Source: Neoceratodus forsteri
Taxonomy: Eukaryota; Chordata; Ceratodontiformes; Ceratodontidae
Assembly: GCA_016271365.2 (NCBI GenBank)
Contig: CM057459.1
Coordinates: forward strand, 818,273,001-818,337,000
DNA: 64,000 bases
Direction: 5' to 3'
Each line of letters starts with the position of its first letter. Position 1 is the stretch's first letter. Of this stretch, positions 1 through 10,234 are shown piece after piece. Below the pieces are notes generated by a model. That model did not search any database and was not told the origin of the DNA. It saw nothing but the letters and a program-made list of their open reading frames with translations. The position numbers and the translations under genes are program-made.

Positions 1-792
1 GTGCAATCTCAGGGGTTGGCAGCACAAGGAATGTCTGACTACATATTGCTAATTTTGACTGAACAAGACAGCTCCATTTTAAACTCTGTATATTGCTTCT
101 TTTAATGATATACAGTAGGGTTATCACTCTGTTTGCTCCTTCATTGTTAAGCTGCCTTAAGGTTGCCTGACAGCCTAACGGAGGCATGTTATGCTTTCTT
201 GCTGATGACCCTAGCTCTGCACAACTTTGGGAGTTGACATTCGGGTAGCCAGACTCGGAGGCACTGCTGCTGATAGCATTGTGTCCCAGTTTGGGAGGTG
301 GAATGGTGGTATGTTCTGGTAATGCAGCAGCTCCTGTTGTTGAGCAATGCAGCTCATGCTTCGTGCAGGAGGAAGGATGTGTAAGGTAATTATTTTTTTT
401 TTAAAAGGAAACCCCTGATTGCCATGTTGGAGAAAGAGCACCTAATAAAATCTGTTCCTGGGATCACTGGGCTCTCATACTCTTATGAGCAGGTTTATGA
501 TTGATTGAATGCTCAGTAGTATGTGGTGCCTGTGCAACTTTATACTTTCACTTATGCTCACTGTCCCTGCTATGAGGCCCTGTCAGTGTGCCATAAGGAC
601 ATGGAAACCCTGACAAAAAAAGGCTCTAATCTCTCAAGGTCTGAAAGGGATGAGGTCCAAGGACCAAAGGCTTATTAAGAAGAAGACTCAGCCCCAAGGA
701 GAGAAGTGCCACAGGAGAAGGAAGGGAGGAAAGTGGCAAACCAAAAATTGAGTGTCCATGGGACACTTGGATATGCACAGTTTTGTACTGTG

Positions 793-796
<4 letters not shown>
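1..796. other. No gene recognised
   Basis: The stretch is AT-rich with stop codons in all frames beyond short ORFs. I see no repeat family I can name and no coding motif. Confidence 0.5.

Positions 797-843
<47 letters not shown>
797..843. repeat. (GT)n microsatellite
   Basis: An uninterrupted run of GT dinucleotides of about 46 bp. It creates artificial Val-Cys or Thr-His repeat ORFs on both strands that should not be read as genes. Confidence 0.97.
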
Positions 844-844
<1 letters not shown>

Positions 845-1214
845 CCTGCTGCCCCTCAAAATCACAGGCAAAGCCTTTTAATAAAATATACGCTGCTTAT
901 TTTTATTTGCCTTTTTGTGTAATATACAGTATGTATCTTTGAAAGTAAAGAAGATGGGTATTCTTTTGTTTAATACATTCATGCTCTATGCATTACCACT
1001 CACTGCACAGGATACAAATGATGCTTTCACTCCTGTACATATTATGTCCCGTCCATACCTTTGCAGCATTCTGGCCTGTCCTTGTTTTGTACCTATACAG
1101 CTTCCTTAAGCATGGCGGTGTGGGGTCTGAGATAGCCACTGTGAACTGGCCATTAAGCCTAGGTATTCTCTGCATTTTGTGCTGTTCCTCCCCAGCGTGG
1201 ACTCCACTTGTGCA
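844..1214. other. No gene recognised
   Basis: Spacer between the GT microsatellite and the 3' end of the first CR1 copy. Nothing recognisable. Confidence 0.5.
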
Positions 1215-2237
1215 CAGAAACATAGAAACATAGAAGTTGATGGCAGATAAGGACCACAAGGCCCATCCAGTCTGCCCATTTTTTCTACCTTACGAATATG
1301 CCATAAGCCGTTACTCTGTCAATGGCCTATCTATTCATACTCATTTGTGTTGCTCCCTTATGCCTATCCCATGCCTGTTTGAAGCCCTACACTGTATTCA
1401 TATCCACCGCTTCCTGAGGTAGTCTGTTCCATGCATCCACCACCATTTCTGTGAAAAAGAACTTCCTCACATTACCCCTAATCAGCCTCTCTCTAAACTC
1501 ATGCTGTGTCCTCTTGTCCTGCTATTTTTCTTATATTGAAATATGTTAGACACTCACCTTGTTAACACCCTTTAGATGTTTGACTGTTTCGATCACATCA
1601 CCTGTCTCCCTCCTTTGCTCGAGGGTATAAATATTGAGCTCCGTTAATCTGTCCTCATATGTTTTCTGATGCAGTCTCTGCACCATTTTGGTTGCCCTTC
1701 TCTGGACTGCCTCCATTTTTTCAATGTCCTTGTGCAGGTGCAGCCTCTAGTACTGCATGCAGTACTCCAGATGGGGCCTAACCAGCTTCTTCTAAAGAGG
1801 GATTATTACCTACCTCTTATGGCTTGTGATACCCATACTAATACACCCCAACATCCCTTTAGCCTTACCTACCACTTTAGTGGTCTGCTTGGATGATTTC
1901 AGGTCATCTGTGATGATGATTCCCAAGTCTCTTTCTTCCCTGGTGATTGCCATCAACTCCCCTCCCAACCTATAGATATCTTCAGGGTTTCTCTTCCCTA
2001 TGTTCATGATCTTGCACTTCTTTGCATTAAACCCCAGGTGCCACTCTTCCAACCATTTTACCAGTTTATCCAGATCTCTTCTCATTCTGCCCACCCGATC
2101 TGGATCATCTACTCTGATGCAGATCTTGGTGTCATCCGCAAACAGACAAACCTTACTCTCCAGTCCATCTGCAATGTCGCTGATGAAGATATTGAAGAGG
2201 ACTGGCCCCAGGACTGACCCTGAGGTATCCCACTTGT
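1215..2237 (-). mobile_element. CR1 LINE, 3' part, antisense
   Basis: A 5'-truncated CR1-type non-LTR retrotransposon read on the minus strand. From 2237 down it encodes the C-terminal half of reverse transcriptase: SVLGPVLFNIFISDIADGLE, then the catalytic box CLFADDTKIC near 2120-2150, the block FNAKKCKIM and the thumb region ERDLGIIITDDLK, in one open frame to about 1810. The homology continues with frame breaks (residues like RPHLEYC, VQRRATKMVQ, RRETGDVIETVKHLKGVNKV) into the 3' UTR. The 3' terminus, read on the plus strand, is the repeated AGAAACATAGAAACATAGAA motif followed by CCCATCCAGTCTGCCCA, which recurs at the other CR1 3' ends in the window. Endonuclease and ORF1 are absent. Confidence 0.9.
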
Positions 2238-2535
2238 GAGTTGCATGCATCTTTGTGTCATGTGCTATCCCAACTTTTGTCCTCCTTCCCAAACAACTTC
2301 TGCCTGCACTTCCCTACAGTCACCCAGGTGGCAATATTGCAGTGAAGTCTGACACCCACACTTCATGGTGGACAGCATCCTATGGGTTGTTTGATCCTCC
2401 TTCCATGACTCATTGGATACCAAGTACAACTGTACTGGTTGAGGGGTTGCATTGTAGAGAGGCTGTACATTGGGAGCTTGCTGCTAAGCATTTGGGGGGT
2501 AGTATGAATGTGGATTAGAGACTTGATATTTAAAC

Positions 2536-2735
2536 TGCTGCTGGGTATGAGTGTGTTTCTGGATTTAAGGGATTGCTGGTAAACTGTCACTATGTGTTAG
2601 TGTGTTTTTGGGTTTAGGGGCTCACTGTTAGACAAGTGCTGGGTATTTTCGTGTGTAGGGGCTTGCTGTTACACAGTCACTGGGTATTAGGGTTCTTCAG
2701 GGTTTAGACACTTACTGTTGTTGGGTGTTAGTAGT
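2536..2735. repeat. Degenerate minisatellite, 42-54 bp unit
   Basis: About four imperfect tandem units, each containing a block resembling TGGGTATTAGTGTGTTT, then a TTTAGGGG block, then CTGTTA-CAGTCACT. Units start near 2538, 2591, 2639 and 2681. The repeat lies just upstream of the sense CR1 copy. The rest of 2238-2990 holds no gene that I can see. Confidence 0.55.
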
Positions 2736-3359
2736 ACAGCCTTACTGGGGTTTGGGACAGGTGGACAGGAAGCACAAGAAGAGCAGGACAAAAGGAAATG
2801 TGGAGAGTGGTGCAATGCAGTGGTTGTGGGGCAGCAGTCTACAAGAAGAACTTCTGTAGACTGTGATGCTGCCCCATCTATGTGTGCCTTTCTGGGTGGA
2901 GGGAACAGATCTCTAGGCTCCAGGCAGCACTGACTGAGAGTCAGGAGAATGTCACTAGACTGAAAGTTGCATTGACTAGGAGTTGGGGGGATTGTTTCTC
3001 CTACACAGAGGCTACCTAGCCAGCCACCGCTGCCTCAAAGGATGCCAGAAGGAAGGAGCAGTTGGACTATTGTAGCCTCAAGGAGAATGGGGGTGGTGGT
3101 TTCTGGATGGCTGGGAGGTGTGGATCACAGGCACATTCCTCAACTGATACCGCAAAGAAATTCCTATGCCATTGTGGTGGAGTGGGACTGCCAATAAGGG
3201 GAACCTGAGGTACCAGAGGTGGTGGACAGAGAAGATGTGGGGCAGCCACCCTAATGGAGGCCTTGTGGGTGGGGAGGACCCCAGAGGAGGAGGATGAAGT
3301 GACTTATGGTGGGGGAATCTACTGTCAGGGGGATACAGTTGGGGGAAGGAAAGAGGGGA

Positions 3360-3740
3360 GAGGGAGGTAAAGTGCCTACCTGACACAGTAGTTTACAGGG
3401 ATGGGAAGCATATCCAACTGGTCACAAGGGCAATAGGAAGGAAGGGGGGAGCTGGATGTCATTGTCCACTTGGAGATGAATGACCTTGCTATGAATGGAA
3501 TGGGAGCAATGCAGGAGCAGGTTAGGGAACTGGGGAATGGTCTTAGGCATGTAGCATGCACTGTAGCCTTTACAGAAGTGCTGCCTGTCTACAACAGGAG
3601 GAAGGAGAGGGAGCTGTTCACTAAGGCCTTCAACTGATGATTGAAGGAATGGTGCAGAGAAGAGGGACATTGGGGACTTGGGGTTCCACCTGAAGGGATG
3701 AAAGCTTATGCAGGGGGATGGCCTGCATCCATCCACAAGG
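3360..3740 (+). pseudogene. CR1 ORF1 fragment, SGNH-esterase-like domain
   Basis: Translation around 3450-3700 gives LDVIVHLEMNDLA, then a stretch with RELGNGL, VLPVYNRRKERE and LKEWCREEG. This matches the pattern of the esterase-like domain found in ORF1 of many CR1 elements, where a V-HLGTNDL block carries conserved Gly/Thr-Asn-Asp residues. Here the glycine-threonine pair reads Glu-Met, and two in-frame stops occur near 3637, so the copy is dead. The upstream block GMGSISNWS-type reading (3400-3450) has a similar counterpart at 62220-62290. The role of the domain in retrotransposition is not settled. Confidence 0.6.
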
Positions 3741-4044
3741 AGAACAGCAGCACTCAGTGGTCAGATTAAATGTTACTTCGATGGACATTTCAACTATCGA
3801 AGGGGGCCGCAGAAGACGAAGAGAAGGCAGTAACTTCCCCCTCCCTCACAGGCTGTTACAGAGAATAGAGAAATCCCAAGAGAAAAGAAACCCACAGGGA
3901 TGCAAGACAAACAAGGTAGCAAAAATGATTAGCAAGGGAGGAGGTGGAGGAAGAGGAGCAGGTAAAATAAATAGGTGAGGAAGAGGAATCAACTGTGAAA
4001 GAGGGAGGTGAAAAGAAAGGGGCTAACAAAATCTGGTAAGCCAT

Positions 4045-5800
4045 GTGTGCCAATGCAACAACCTGCGAAATAAGATCCCAGACCTGGAGGCCACCATGTT
4101 GGAGGCAAGCCTGGATATCGCTGCCATTACTGAATCATGGTGCACTGGCAGCCATGATTGGGAAATGATCATACCTGGCTACTTGATGTTTAGAAGGGAC
4201 AGTGTAGGAAGGAAAGGAGGGGGAGTGGCGCTTTATGTTGAGGAGAACATAAAAACGATGGAGGTACAGAGAATTCAAGGGGGGGGGTGAGGTGCTGTGG
4301 GTCATACTAAAGTCAGGAAATAAAGCTGCTATTTGGATAGGAGTGGTCTATAGGCCTCCAACACTGGAGGAGGAATTAGATAAATAAATGTCAGAAGCCA
4401 CTTGTACAATGGCTGAAATGGGGGAGGTGGTACTGCTGGGGGACTTTAATCTACCAGATGTAGATTGGAGCCTCCCTGCTGCAGCATCAACTAGAATTAG
4501 AGACATCCTGGACTCACTGCAAGGGGACATTCCTCAGGCAACTAGTGAGTGAACCCACTGGGGGTGGGGCAGTACTGTACCTGATGCTCACTAACAGAGA
4601 CAGTGTTGCAGACATTGAGGTGGGAAGTCATCTAGTGACACGTGATCATCGCACAGTATGGTTTAATATAAGAACAGCAGCAGAATCCAACCACACAAGG
4701 GTGGGGATTTCAGAAGGGCTGACTTTAGAAAGATGGTAGAATACCTCCAAAAGGACTTGGCAGTGGGGATGTCCTGAGTGGGGTGGAGGGCAAATGTGCC
4801 AGACTAAAAGAGGGCATAGTAAAGGCAACAAACCTGTACATTAAGCAAGTAAGTAAATTCAAAAGGAAAAGACCATCATGGCTCGCAAAGGAGGTGGTAG
4901 AAAAGATAAAAGCAAAAACAGTGGCATTCCGAAGGTATAAGGAGATCCAAAGAGAGGAGGATAGGGAAGTGTATCTGGGGAAATGGAGGGAGGCAGGCAA
5001 AGCGGTAAGGAGCACAAAGGCACAAACTGGAAAAGAATAGCCCAGGCAGTATCAGAAAGGGACAAGACATTTTTCTGGTATGCCAGTGAGAAAAGGAAGA
5101 CTAAGGGAGGGATTGTATGGTGAATGGGGGGGCTGTACAGAGAAGGACCAAAAAAAGGAAAACATCTTAAACAAATACTTCTGCTCAGTGTTCACAGTAG
5201 AAAAGGAAGGGTATTGACCACAAATAGGTGCCAAGGGCTCTGAGGTGAGGGAAGTGGACACCAATCACTTTTCTGAGGAGAGTGTCAGAAAAGCACTCAC
5301 TCATGTGAGGGTGGACAAAGCCATGGGGCCAGAAGCAGTGCATCCAAGAGTGCCAAAAGAACTTAGGGAACTACTGGCTGCACTCCTAGCAGACTTGTTT
5401 AACAGTTCACTGGAGACTGGGTTGGTCCTGAAGAACTGGAGAAGAGTGGAAGTAGTTCCACTCCACAAAAGTGGTAGCAAAGAGGAGGCGGGCAATCATA
5501 GGCCTGTTGGCCTGACTTTGGTAGTAGGAAAATTAATGGAAACACTATTAAAGGAAAGGATAGTGGAATACCTGGAATCCAATGGTCTGCTGGACCCGAT
5601 GCACCACACTTTTACAAGGGGAAAGTTGTGCCGAATAAACTAGATAGATTTTGTTTTTGACTGGGTAATCAAAATATTGGATCAGAGAGGGGCAGTGGAC
5701 ATGGCCTACCTGGACTTCAGCAAGGCCTTAGACATTGTGACACATAGCAGACTGATAAACTAAGTGGGTAGCATAGGGGTGGGCAGTATGGTGGTAACCT
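4045..5800 (+). pseudogene. CR1 ORF2 remnant: endonuclease plus RT N-terminal part
   Basis: Residues NLRNKIPDLEATMLEASLDI followed by AAITESW match the start of the apurinic/apyrimidinic-type endonuclease of CR1. The endonuclease continues after a frameshift near 4290 with IGVVYRPP and the metal-site block VVLLGDFNLPDVDW (about 4430-4470), then LVTRDHRTVWFNI (about 4640), where the expected S/T-D-H motif is RDH. The linker (4783-5040) has WLAKEVVEKIKAKTVAFRRY. RT begins near 5245 with MGPEAVHPRVPKELRELLAA, where the usual PDG(I)HP block reads PEAVHP, then WRRVEVVPLHKSG and HRPVGLT. The reading ends with VDMAYLDFSKALD at 5700-5740. Several frameshifts and stops make it non-functional. Confidence 0.85.
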
Positions 5801-7765
5801 AGAAACATAGATTTTATGTCAAATAAGAACCACTTGGCCCACCTAGTCTGCCCATTTTCCCTACCTGTTTAATATACTGCAGACCCTAAATGATCTGTGG
5901 CTTACCCTCTGTTTCCTATCACTAAAGTTCCTTTATGTCTGTCCCAAATGTTTTTGAATTCCCCTACTGTTTTTGCCCCTACAACCTCTGCCAGGAGGCT
6001 GTTCCATGAATCTGCCACCCTCTCCATGAAAAAATACTTTCTCACATTACCCCTAAGTCTACCCCACCTCTATTTTCATATCTTGGCCACTTGTTCTTGA
6101 ATATCTTTTTCTTTGAAAGATGCTACCCTCTCGTACCTTATTTATACCCTTGAGGTATTTGAAAGTCTCCATCATATGCCCCCTCTTCCTCATATACTCC
6201 AGGGAATGCATATTGAGATCCTCCAGTCTCACCTCATATGACTTTTGGTACAGCCCCTGCACCATTTTTGTTGCCTTTCTCTGAACTGCTTCTGCTCGTC
6301 TATGTCCTACTGGAGATGTGGCCTCCAGATTTGGACAAGGTACTCTAGATGAAGTTTCACCAACGTTCTATACAGTGGCATCACCACATCCTTCCTTCTG
6401 CTGGAGATACCTCTCCCTATTCACCCCAGCATTCCACTGGCTCTCCTCAGCTTCTCACATTGTTTGGTAACCTTTAGATCATCAGATATGATTATTCCCA
6501 GATCCCTTTCCTGTTTGGTGTCCATCAGTACCTCCCCATCATGTACTCCTCCTCTAGATTTCTGTGCCACAAGTGCATGATCTTGCACTTCTTTGCATTG
6601 AATCTTAGTTGCCACGCCCTTGACCACTCCTCAACCTTGCTTAGGTCCCTTCTCATTTTCTCTACCCCTCCTGGAGTGTCAACCCTGTTGCAGATCTCTG
6701 TGTCATCTGCAAAGAGACACACCTTCCCTTCCAGCCCCTCTGCAATGTCGCTTATGAAGACATTAAAGAGGACTGGTCCAAGCACTGATCCCTGTGGAGC
6801 CCCGCTGGTCACCCCCTCTCTTAAGATTGAACCCCGTTCACCATCACCCTCTGTGTTCTATCTCTGGGCCAATGTTTGACCCAGTTTACCACCCTGGGAC
6901 CCACTCCTAGGCTGCCCAGCTTGTTTACTAGCCTCCTATGTGGGACGGTGTCAAAGGCCTTGCTGAAATCAAGGTAGGCCACATCCACTGCCCCTCTCTG
7001 ATCCACCTCCCTAGTCACTCAGTCAAAGAAATCTATCAGATTTTTCTGACAACATCTTCCCGCTGTTAATCCATGCTGCCTCGGACCCTGTGCCCCATCA
7101 AATTTGAGATATATCACAAACCTTTCTTTTAGTAGCGATTCCATTAGTTTCCCTACCATCAAGGTTAGGCTGACTGGCCTGTAATTGCCAGCCTCCTCCC
7201 ACTTTTGTGGAGAGGGACTACATTTGCCACCCTCCAGCCCTTTGGTACCACACCTGTTTCCAGTGAACTGTTGAGCAGGGCTGTCAGTGGTGCTGACAGC
7301 ACCTCCCTGAGTTCTCTTAATACTCTGGGATGTATCCCATCTGGCCCCATTGCCTTGTCCTCTTTCAGATTAGTGAGTTTCTTTAAGACTCTCTCCTCCT
7401 TAAATGGACTGGTGTCCATCTCCCTCTCAGTGATGCTTCCGTCACCTAACTTTGGTCCCACCCCTTCCCTTGTTCAGGATTTCTGATTTTTTTTCGTTCC
7501 CCTCTGTACACTTCTCTCCTTCCCTTCTTAGTCTCACAATCCCACCCTTAGTCTTTTTTATTTCACTAATGAACCTGAATAAGTTCTTGTTCCCTTTTGT
7601 TATTGCCTGGGTTGTTTTTTCTTCTGTTTGTGCCTTTGCACTCCTGACTGCTTTCCCTGCCTCCCTCTGCATTTCCAGAAACAGTTCCCTGTCTTTTTCC
7701 CTCTGTGTTTCTTGTACCTCCTGAATGACACCTTACCTTTTTGGCAACATCCTTTGAGAACAATG
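5801..7765 (-). mobile_element. CR1 LINE, antisense, nested in sense CR1
   Basis: The 3' end at 5801 begins with the CR1 terminal motif (GAAACATAGATTTTATGTC, then CACCTAGTCTGCCCA). Reading the minus strand from 7765 gives the linker (FSKDVAKKV; QAITKGNKNLFRFI), RT start (TNLKEDKAMGPDGIHPRVLR, PKGWRVANVVPLHKSG), the palm block VDVAYLDFSKAFDTVPHRRL (6955-7015), SGAPQGSVLGPVLFNVF and the catalytic VCLFADDTEICNRVD (about 6690-6725). It is truncated 5' in the linker before RT, lacks the endonuclease, and has frameshifts. It interrupts the sense CR1: RT homology of the host copy stops at 5800 and resumes at about 7772. Confidence 0.9.
6525..7461 (-). pseudogene. CR1 reverse transcriptase remnant
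   Basis: Best-preserved RT stretch of the nested antisense CR1. In order on the minus strand: MGPDGIHPRVLRELREVLSA (7330-7400), VVPLHKSG (7200), DFSKAFDTVPHRRLVNKLGS (about 6905-6975), then GAPQGSVLGPVLFNVFISDI and CLFADDTEICNRV with both catalytic aspartates. Open frames of 98, 65 and 95 codons are separated by frame changes, so no full RT can be made. The RT would copy the CR1 RNA at the target site by target-primed reverse transcription. Confidence 0.85.
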
Positions 7766-7771
7766 GCAGTT

Positions 7772-7983
7772 TAAGGAACTGGTTAGGGTATAGGAGGCAG
7801 AGAGTGGTGGTAAATGGAGTTTGTGCAAAAGAGGAGAGTGACCAGCTGAGTACCTCAGGGGTTAGTGCTGGGGCCAGTCCTCTTTAATGGCTTCATTAAT
7901 GACATAGCAGAAGATCTGGAAGGGAAGATCTGCCTATTTTCAGATTATACCAAGATCTGCAATAGAGTTGATACACCAGGGGA
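7772..7983 (+). mobile_element. CR1 LINE, sense, second segment of split copy
   Basis: Continuation of the sense CR1 after the nested insertion. The plus strand reads as NWLGYRRQRVVVNG, a degraded VSAGASPL equivalent of GSVLGPVLFN, and a frame-shifted FADDT region ending in the AATAGAGTTGATACACC block (NRVDTP) just before 7983. It ends abruptly where a different LINE type starts. Confidence 0.7.
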
Positions 7984-8690
7984 GTGAAAAAGGAGGCGGT
8001 GGTGACACAACTCCTGAAGAAAGCTGATTTGGACCTAAACTGCTTCACTAACTACAGACCTATCTCAAACCTTCTCTTTTCAGGGAAGGTGATTGAGAAA
8101 GTTGTTGCGCTACAGCTGGAAAACCACCTTACCATCCACGATATCTACAAACCTCTCCAGTCCGGTTTTAATAAGAGTCATAGTACCAAGACTGCTCTGG
8201 TTCAGGTGTTCAGTGATCCCCTGATAATGAGGGATCAGAAGAGCCGTTCCATTTTGGTACTTCTCGATCTGTCCATGGAGTGCTTCTCGGGCACCTGAGG
8301 GTCATCTGTGGCCTGTCTGGAACAGTTCTCAGATGGTTTCAATCCTACCTCACTGGCAGATCTCAGAGGGTGGTGTTGAGGATTTTTTCCTCCGGCCCAT
8401 TCTCTCTGCCATGTGGGGTTCCTCAAGGGTTGGTATTGTCCCCCCTGTTGTTTGTGGTGTATATGTTGACCCTCTGAGACATTGTAAGATGGTATGAGCT
8501 GAAGTTTCACTGCTATGCTTATGATACCCAGCCCTACTTGTCTTTTGCACCCGACCAGGATAGTGCATGCTCGGTCTTTAATAACTGCCACACAGAAATC
8601 CAGGACTGGATGAAATCCAGCTGGTTGAAATTGAACTCTGATTTAAACTGGCACTCTAAAACCCTACAGTGCTTAGTCTAATTGCAGCAA
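7984..8690 (+). mobile_element. L2-like LINE fragment (RT region)
   Basis: The first 104-codon open frame encodes KKADLDLNCFTNYRPISNLL, then KVIEKVVALQLENHL, LQSGFNKSHSTKTALVQV and ILVLLDLS. This is the finger/palm part of a reverse transcriptase of the L2/CR1 superfamily and is clearly distinct from the CR1 copies. After a deletion near 8270 it continues as WFQSYLTGRSQRV, FSLPCGVPQGLVLSPLLFVVY, CYAYDTQPYLSF (the catalytic YADDTQ box reads YAYDTQ, first Asp changed to Tyr) and WMKSSWLKLNSD. The fragment ends near 8690. It is dead and truncated at both ends. Exact clade placement (L2 or L3 type) needs a phylogeny. Confidence 0.75.
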
Positions 8691-8744
8691 ACAGAATGAT
8701 CATCTGCACTGTGACTCTAAAGGTGCAGTACAAATAAAGAGCAA

Positions 8745-8955
8745 CAGAACACAAAAACCATACTGCACTCAAAAGTGCTGGTTAAATATTTATTGCAAAA
8801 CCACAAAAATCACAAAGTGTATCAGTGTATATACCTTACTTTCAACAAAACCCCTTGCACATTCGGAGCTACCTGGCTTCCCCAATGATTTTGTGATTTT
8901 GAAATAAATATTTAACCAGTGCTTTTGAGTGCAGTAAAGTTTTTGCGTTTTCTTA
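8745..8955. mobile_element. Palindromic MITE with about 60-bp inverted termini
   Basis: The left arm contains ACTGCACTCAAAAGTGCTGG followed by TTAAATATTTATTGCAAAA and CACAAAAATCACA. The right arm carries the near-perfect inverse, ending CCAGTGCTTTTGAGTGCAGT. The spacer is about 90 bp. There is no coding capacity. Superfamily not assignable by eye. Confidence 0.7.
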
Positions 8956-8960
8956 GGCTA

Positions 8961-9622
8961 ATTACTGTATCACAACCTGAATTACCAGAACTACTGAGTT
9001 ACCTAAACTAATTAGCCAAATGACAAAATTCTTAGCCAAACTTAGAATTTATTTCTGCAGCCTGTGAAAATGGTGTAGCAATTTGGATACTTAAATGTTA
9101 TTTGTAACTTAATACAGAAAACTGTATTTGGCTAATGGCAGCTTAATCACTACTTCATATACTCTCCTCCATATAATACTTCCATGGTACATTAACCACC
9201 CATTACTTTATAATGAATGCTTACACAAAATGATATGGTAACTTTTGTTAAGAAACAGTAGTGTCTCTTACCTGGCCAGTCCAAGTTGGGGATAGCTTTT
9301 CCTTAAAACTGATCCTGAGGAATGCCTGAAAAAGGAAAACAATAAATTTAAACAGGATACAAAGGAACAAGGGTTGGATTTAAACCACATTTAAATCATC
9401 AGATTTAAAAAAATGCATATACTTATCTGATAGGGCAACTGTAATACATGTCTAAATCTGTAAAGTAAAAGAGAGGGGGAACTAAATAAATCCTTCTAGA
9501 AACTAGATTTAGAAAAAAAGGCAGACCGTGCAATGGTAGACATTTAAATCATGCGAATTCCCCTGACCCCCCCAAAATCAGGCAAAATATTCCTATTCAG
9601 TAAAAGCTCTATGTCAACACCC

Positions 9623-9624
<2 letters not shown>
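8961..9624. other. No gene recognised
   Basis: AT-rich unique-looking sequence. No coding motif or repeat family seen. Confidence 0.5.

Positions 9625-9680
<56 letters not shown>
9625..9680. repeat. (CA)n microsatellite
   Basis: About 28 uninterrupted CA dinucleotides. ORFs with His-Thr or Cys-Val runs across it are artefacts. Confidence 0.97.
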
Positions 9681-9682
<2 letters not shown>

Positions 9683-10230
9683 AGCTGTGTGTTACATCCC
9701 CCACTTGCCTCATTTGCAGGCAAACATACTAAACTCCTTTCCCCCAACTCTGATGGTACAGTCTTCAAATGACCATCCAGAAATCCATAATTGGGGTTTG
9801 TGTAGCCGAATCCTTAATAGACTGTCAAAACTGTTCCATCCCCCACAAATCTGTATGTCCTCCCCTTCTCTCAAATTTGTTGACAGAACAACATGCATTA
9901 ACAGGCACTGGAGGAGTGGACACAAGGCCATTAATGGAAGAGAGAAAGTCCATAGGGAAATGGCAGTCCCAATGGAAAAAAGGTAATGGGGCCAGACAGG
10001 ATCCACCCAAACAGCCTGGGACAAATCAGTTTGAAGCTGGTGGTCAGTTTGATCACTGGCTTATAAAATCTGCTAAACAAATTATATTTGTATTGGCTTA
10101 CCTTTTTAAGGGCTCAAAAATCAACTGTGGACAGGTGGCCAGCTGGATGATAACTTTCAAAATCTTGTAGCCAGACCAGTTTCTTTAGTTGCAATTGGCC
10201 ATTTGCCTACCCAATTTGCCCCCCCCCACA
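9681..10230. other. No gene recognised
   Basis: Open frames of 99-133 codons cross this stretch but show no domain, no composition bias and no family resemblance. I treat them as chance. Confidence 0.5.
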
Positions 10231-10234
10231 CCCA

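Larger units (their letters stand above)
2990..5800 (+). mobile_element. CR1 LINE, sense, first segment (ORF1 and ORF2 remnants)
   Basis: The longest CR1 copy in the window. It keeps part of ORF1 (about 3360-3730) and most of ORF2 (4045-5800: endonuclease, linker, start of reverse transcriptase). It stops abruptly at 5800, where an antisense CR1 3' end begins. The missing continuation of the RT reading resumes at about 7772, so the element was split by a later insertion. The 5' boundary is uncertain; the start is placed where purine-rich sequence similar to the 61.8-62.3 kb CR1 ORF1 piece begins. Confidence 0.8.

Noticed and set aside
626..942. ORFs with His-Thr or Val-Cys runs
   Set aside because: They are translations of the (GT)n microsatellite and change identity with frame; no gene evidence.
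9544..9772. ORFs spanning the (CA)n run on both strands
   Set aside because: Microsatellite artefact, as at 0.8 kb.
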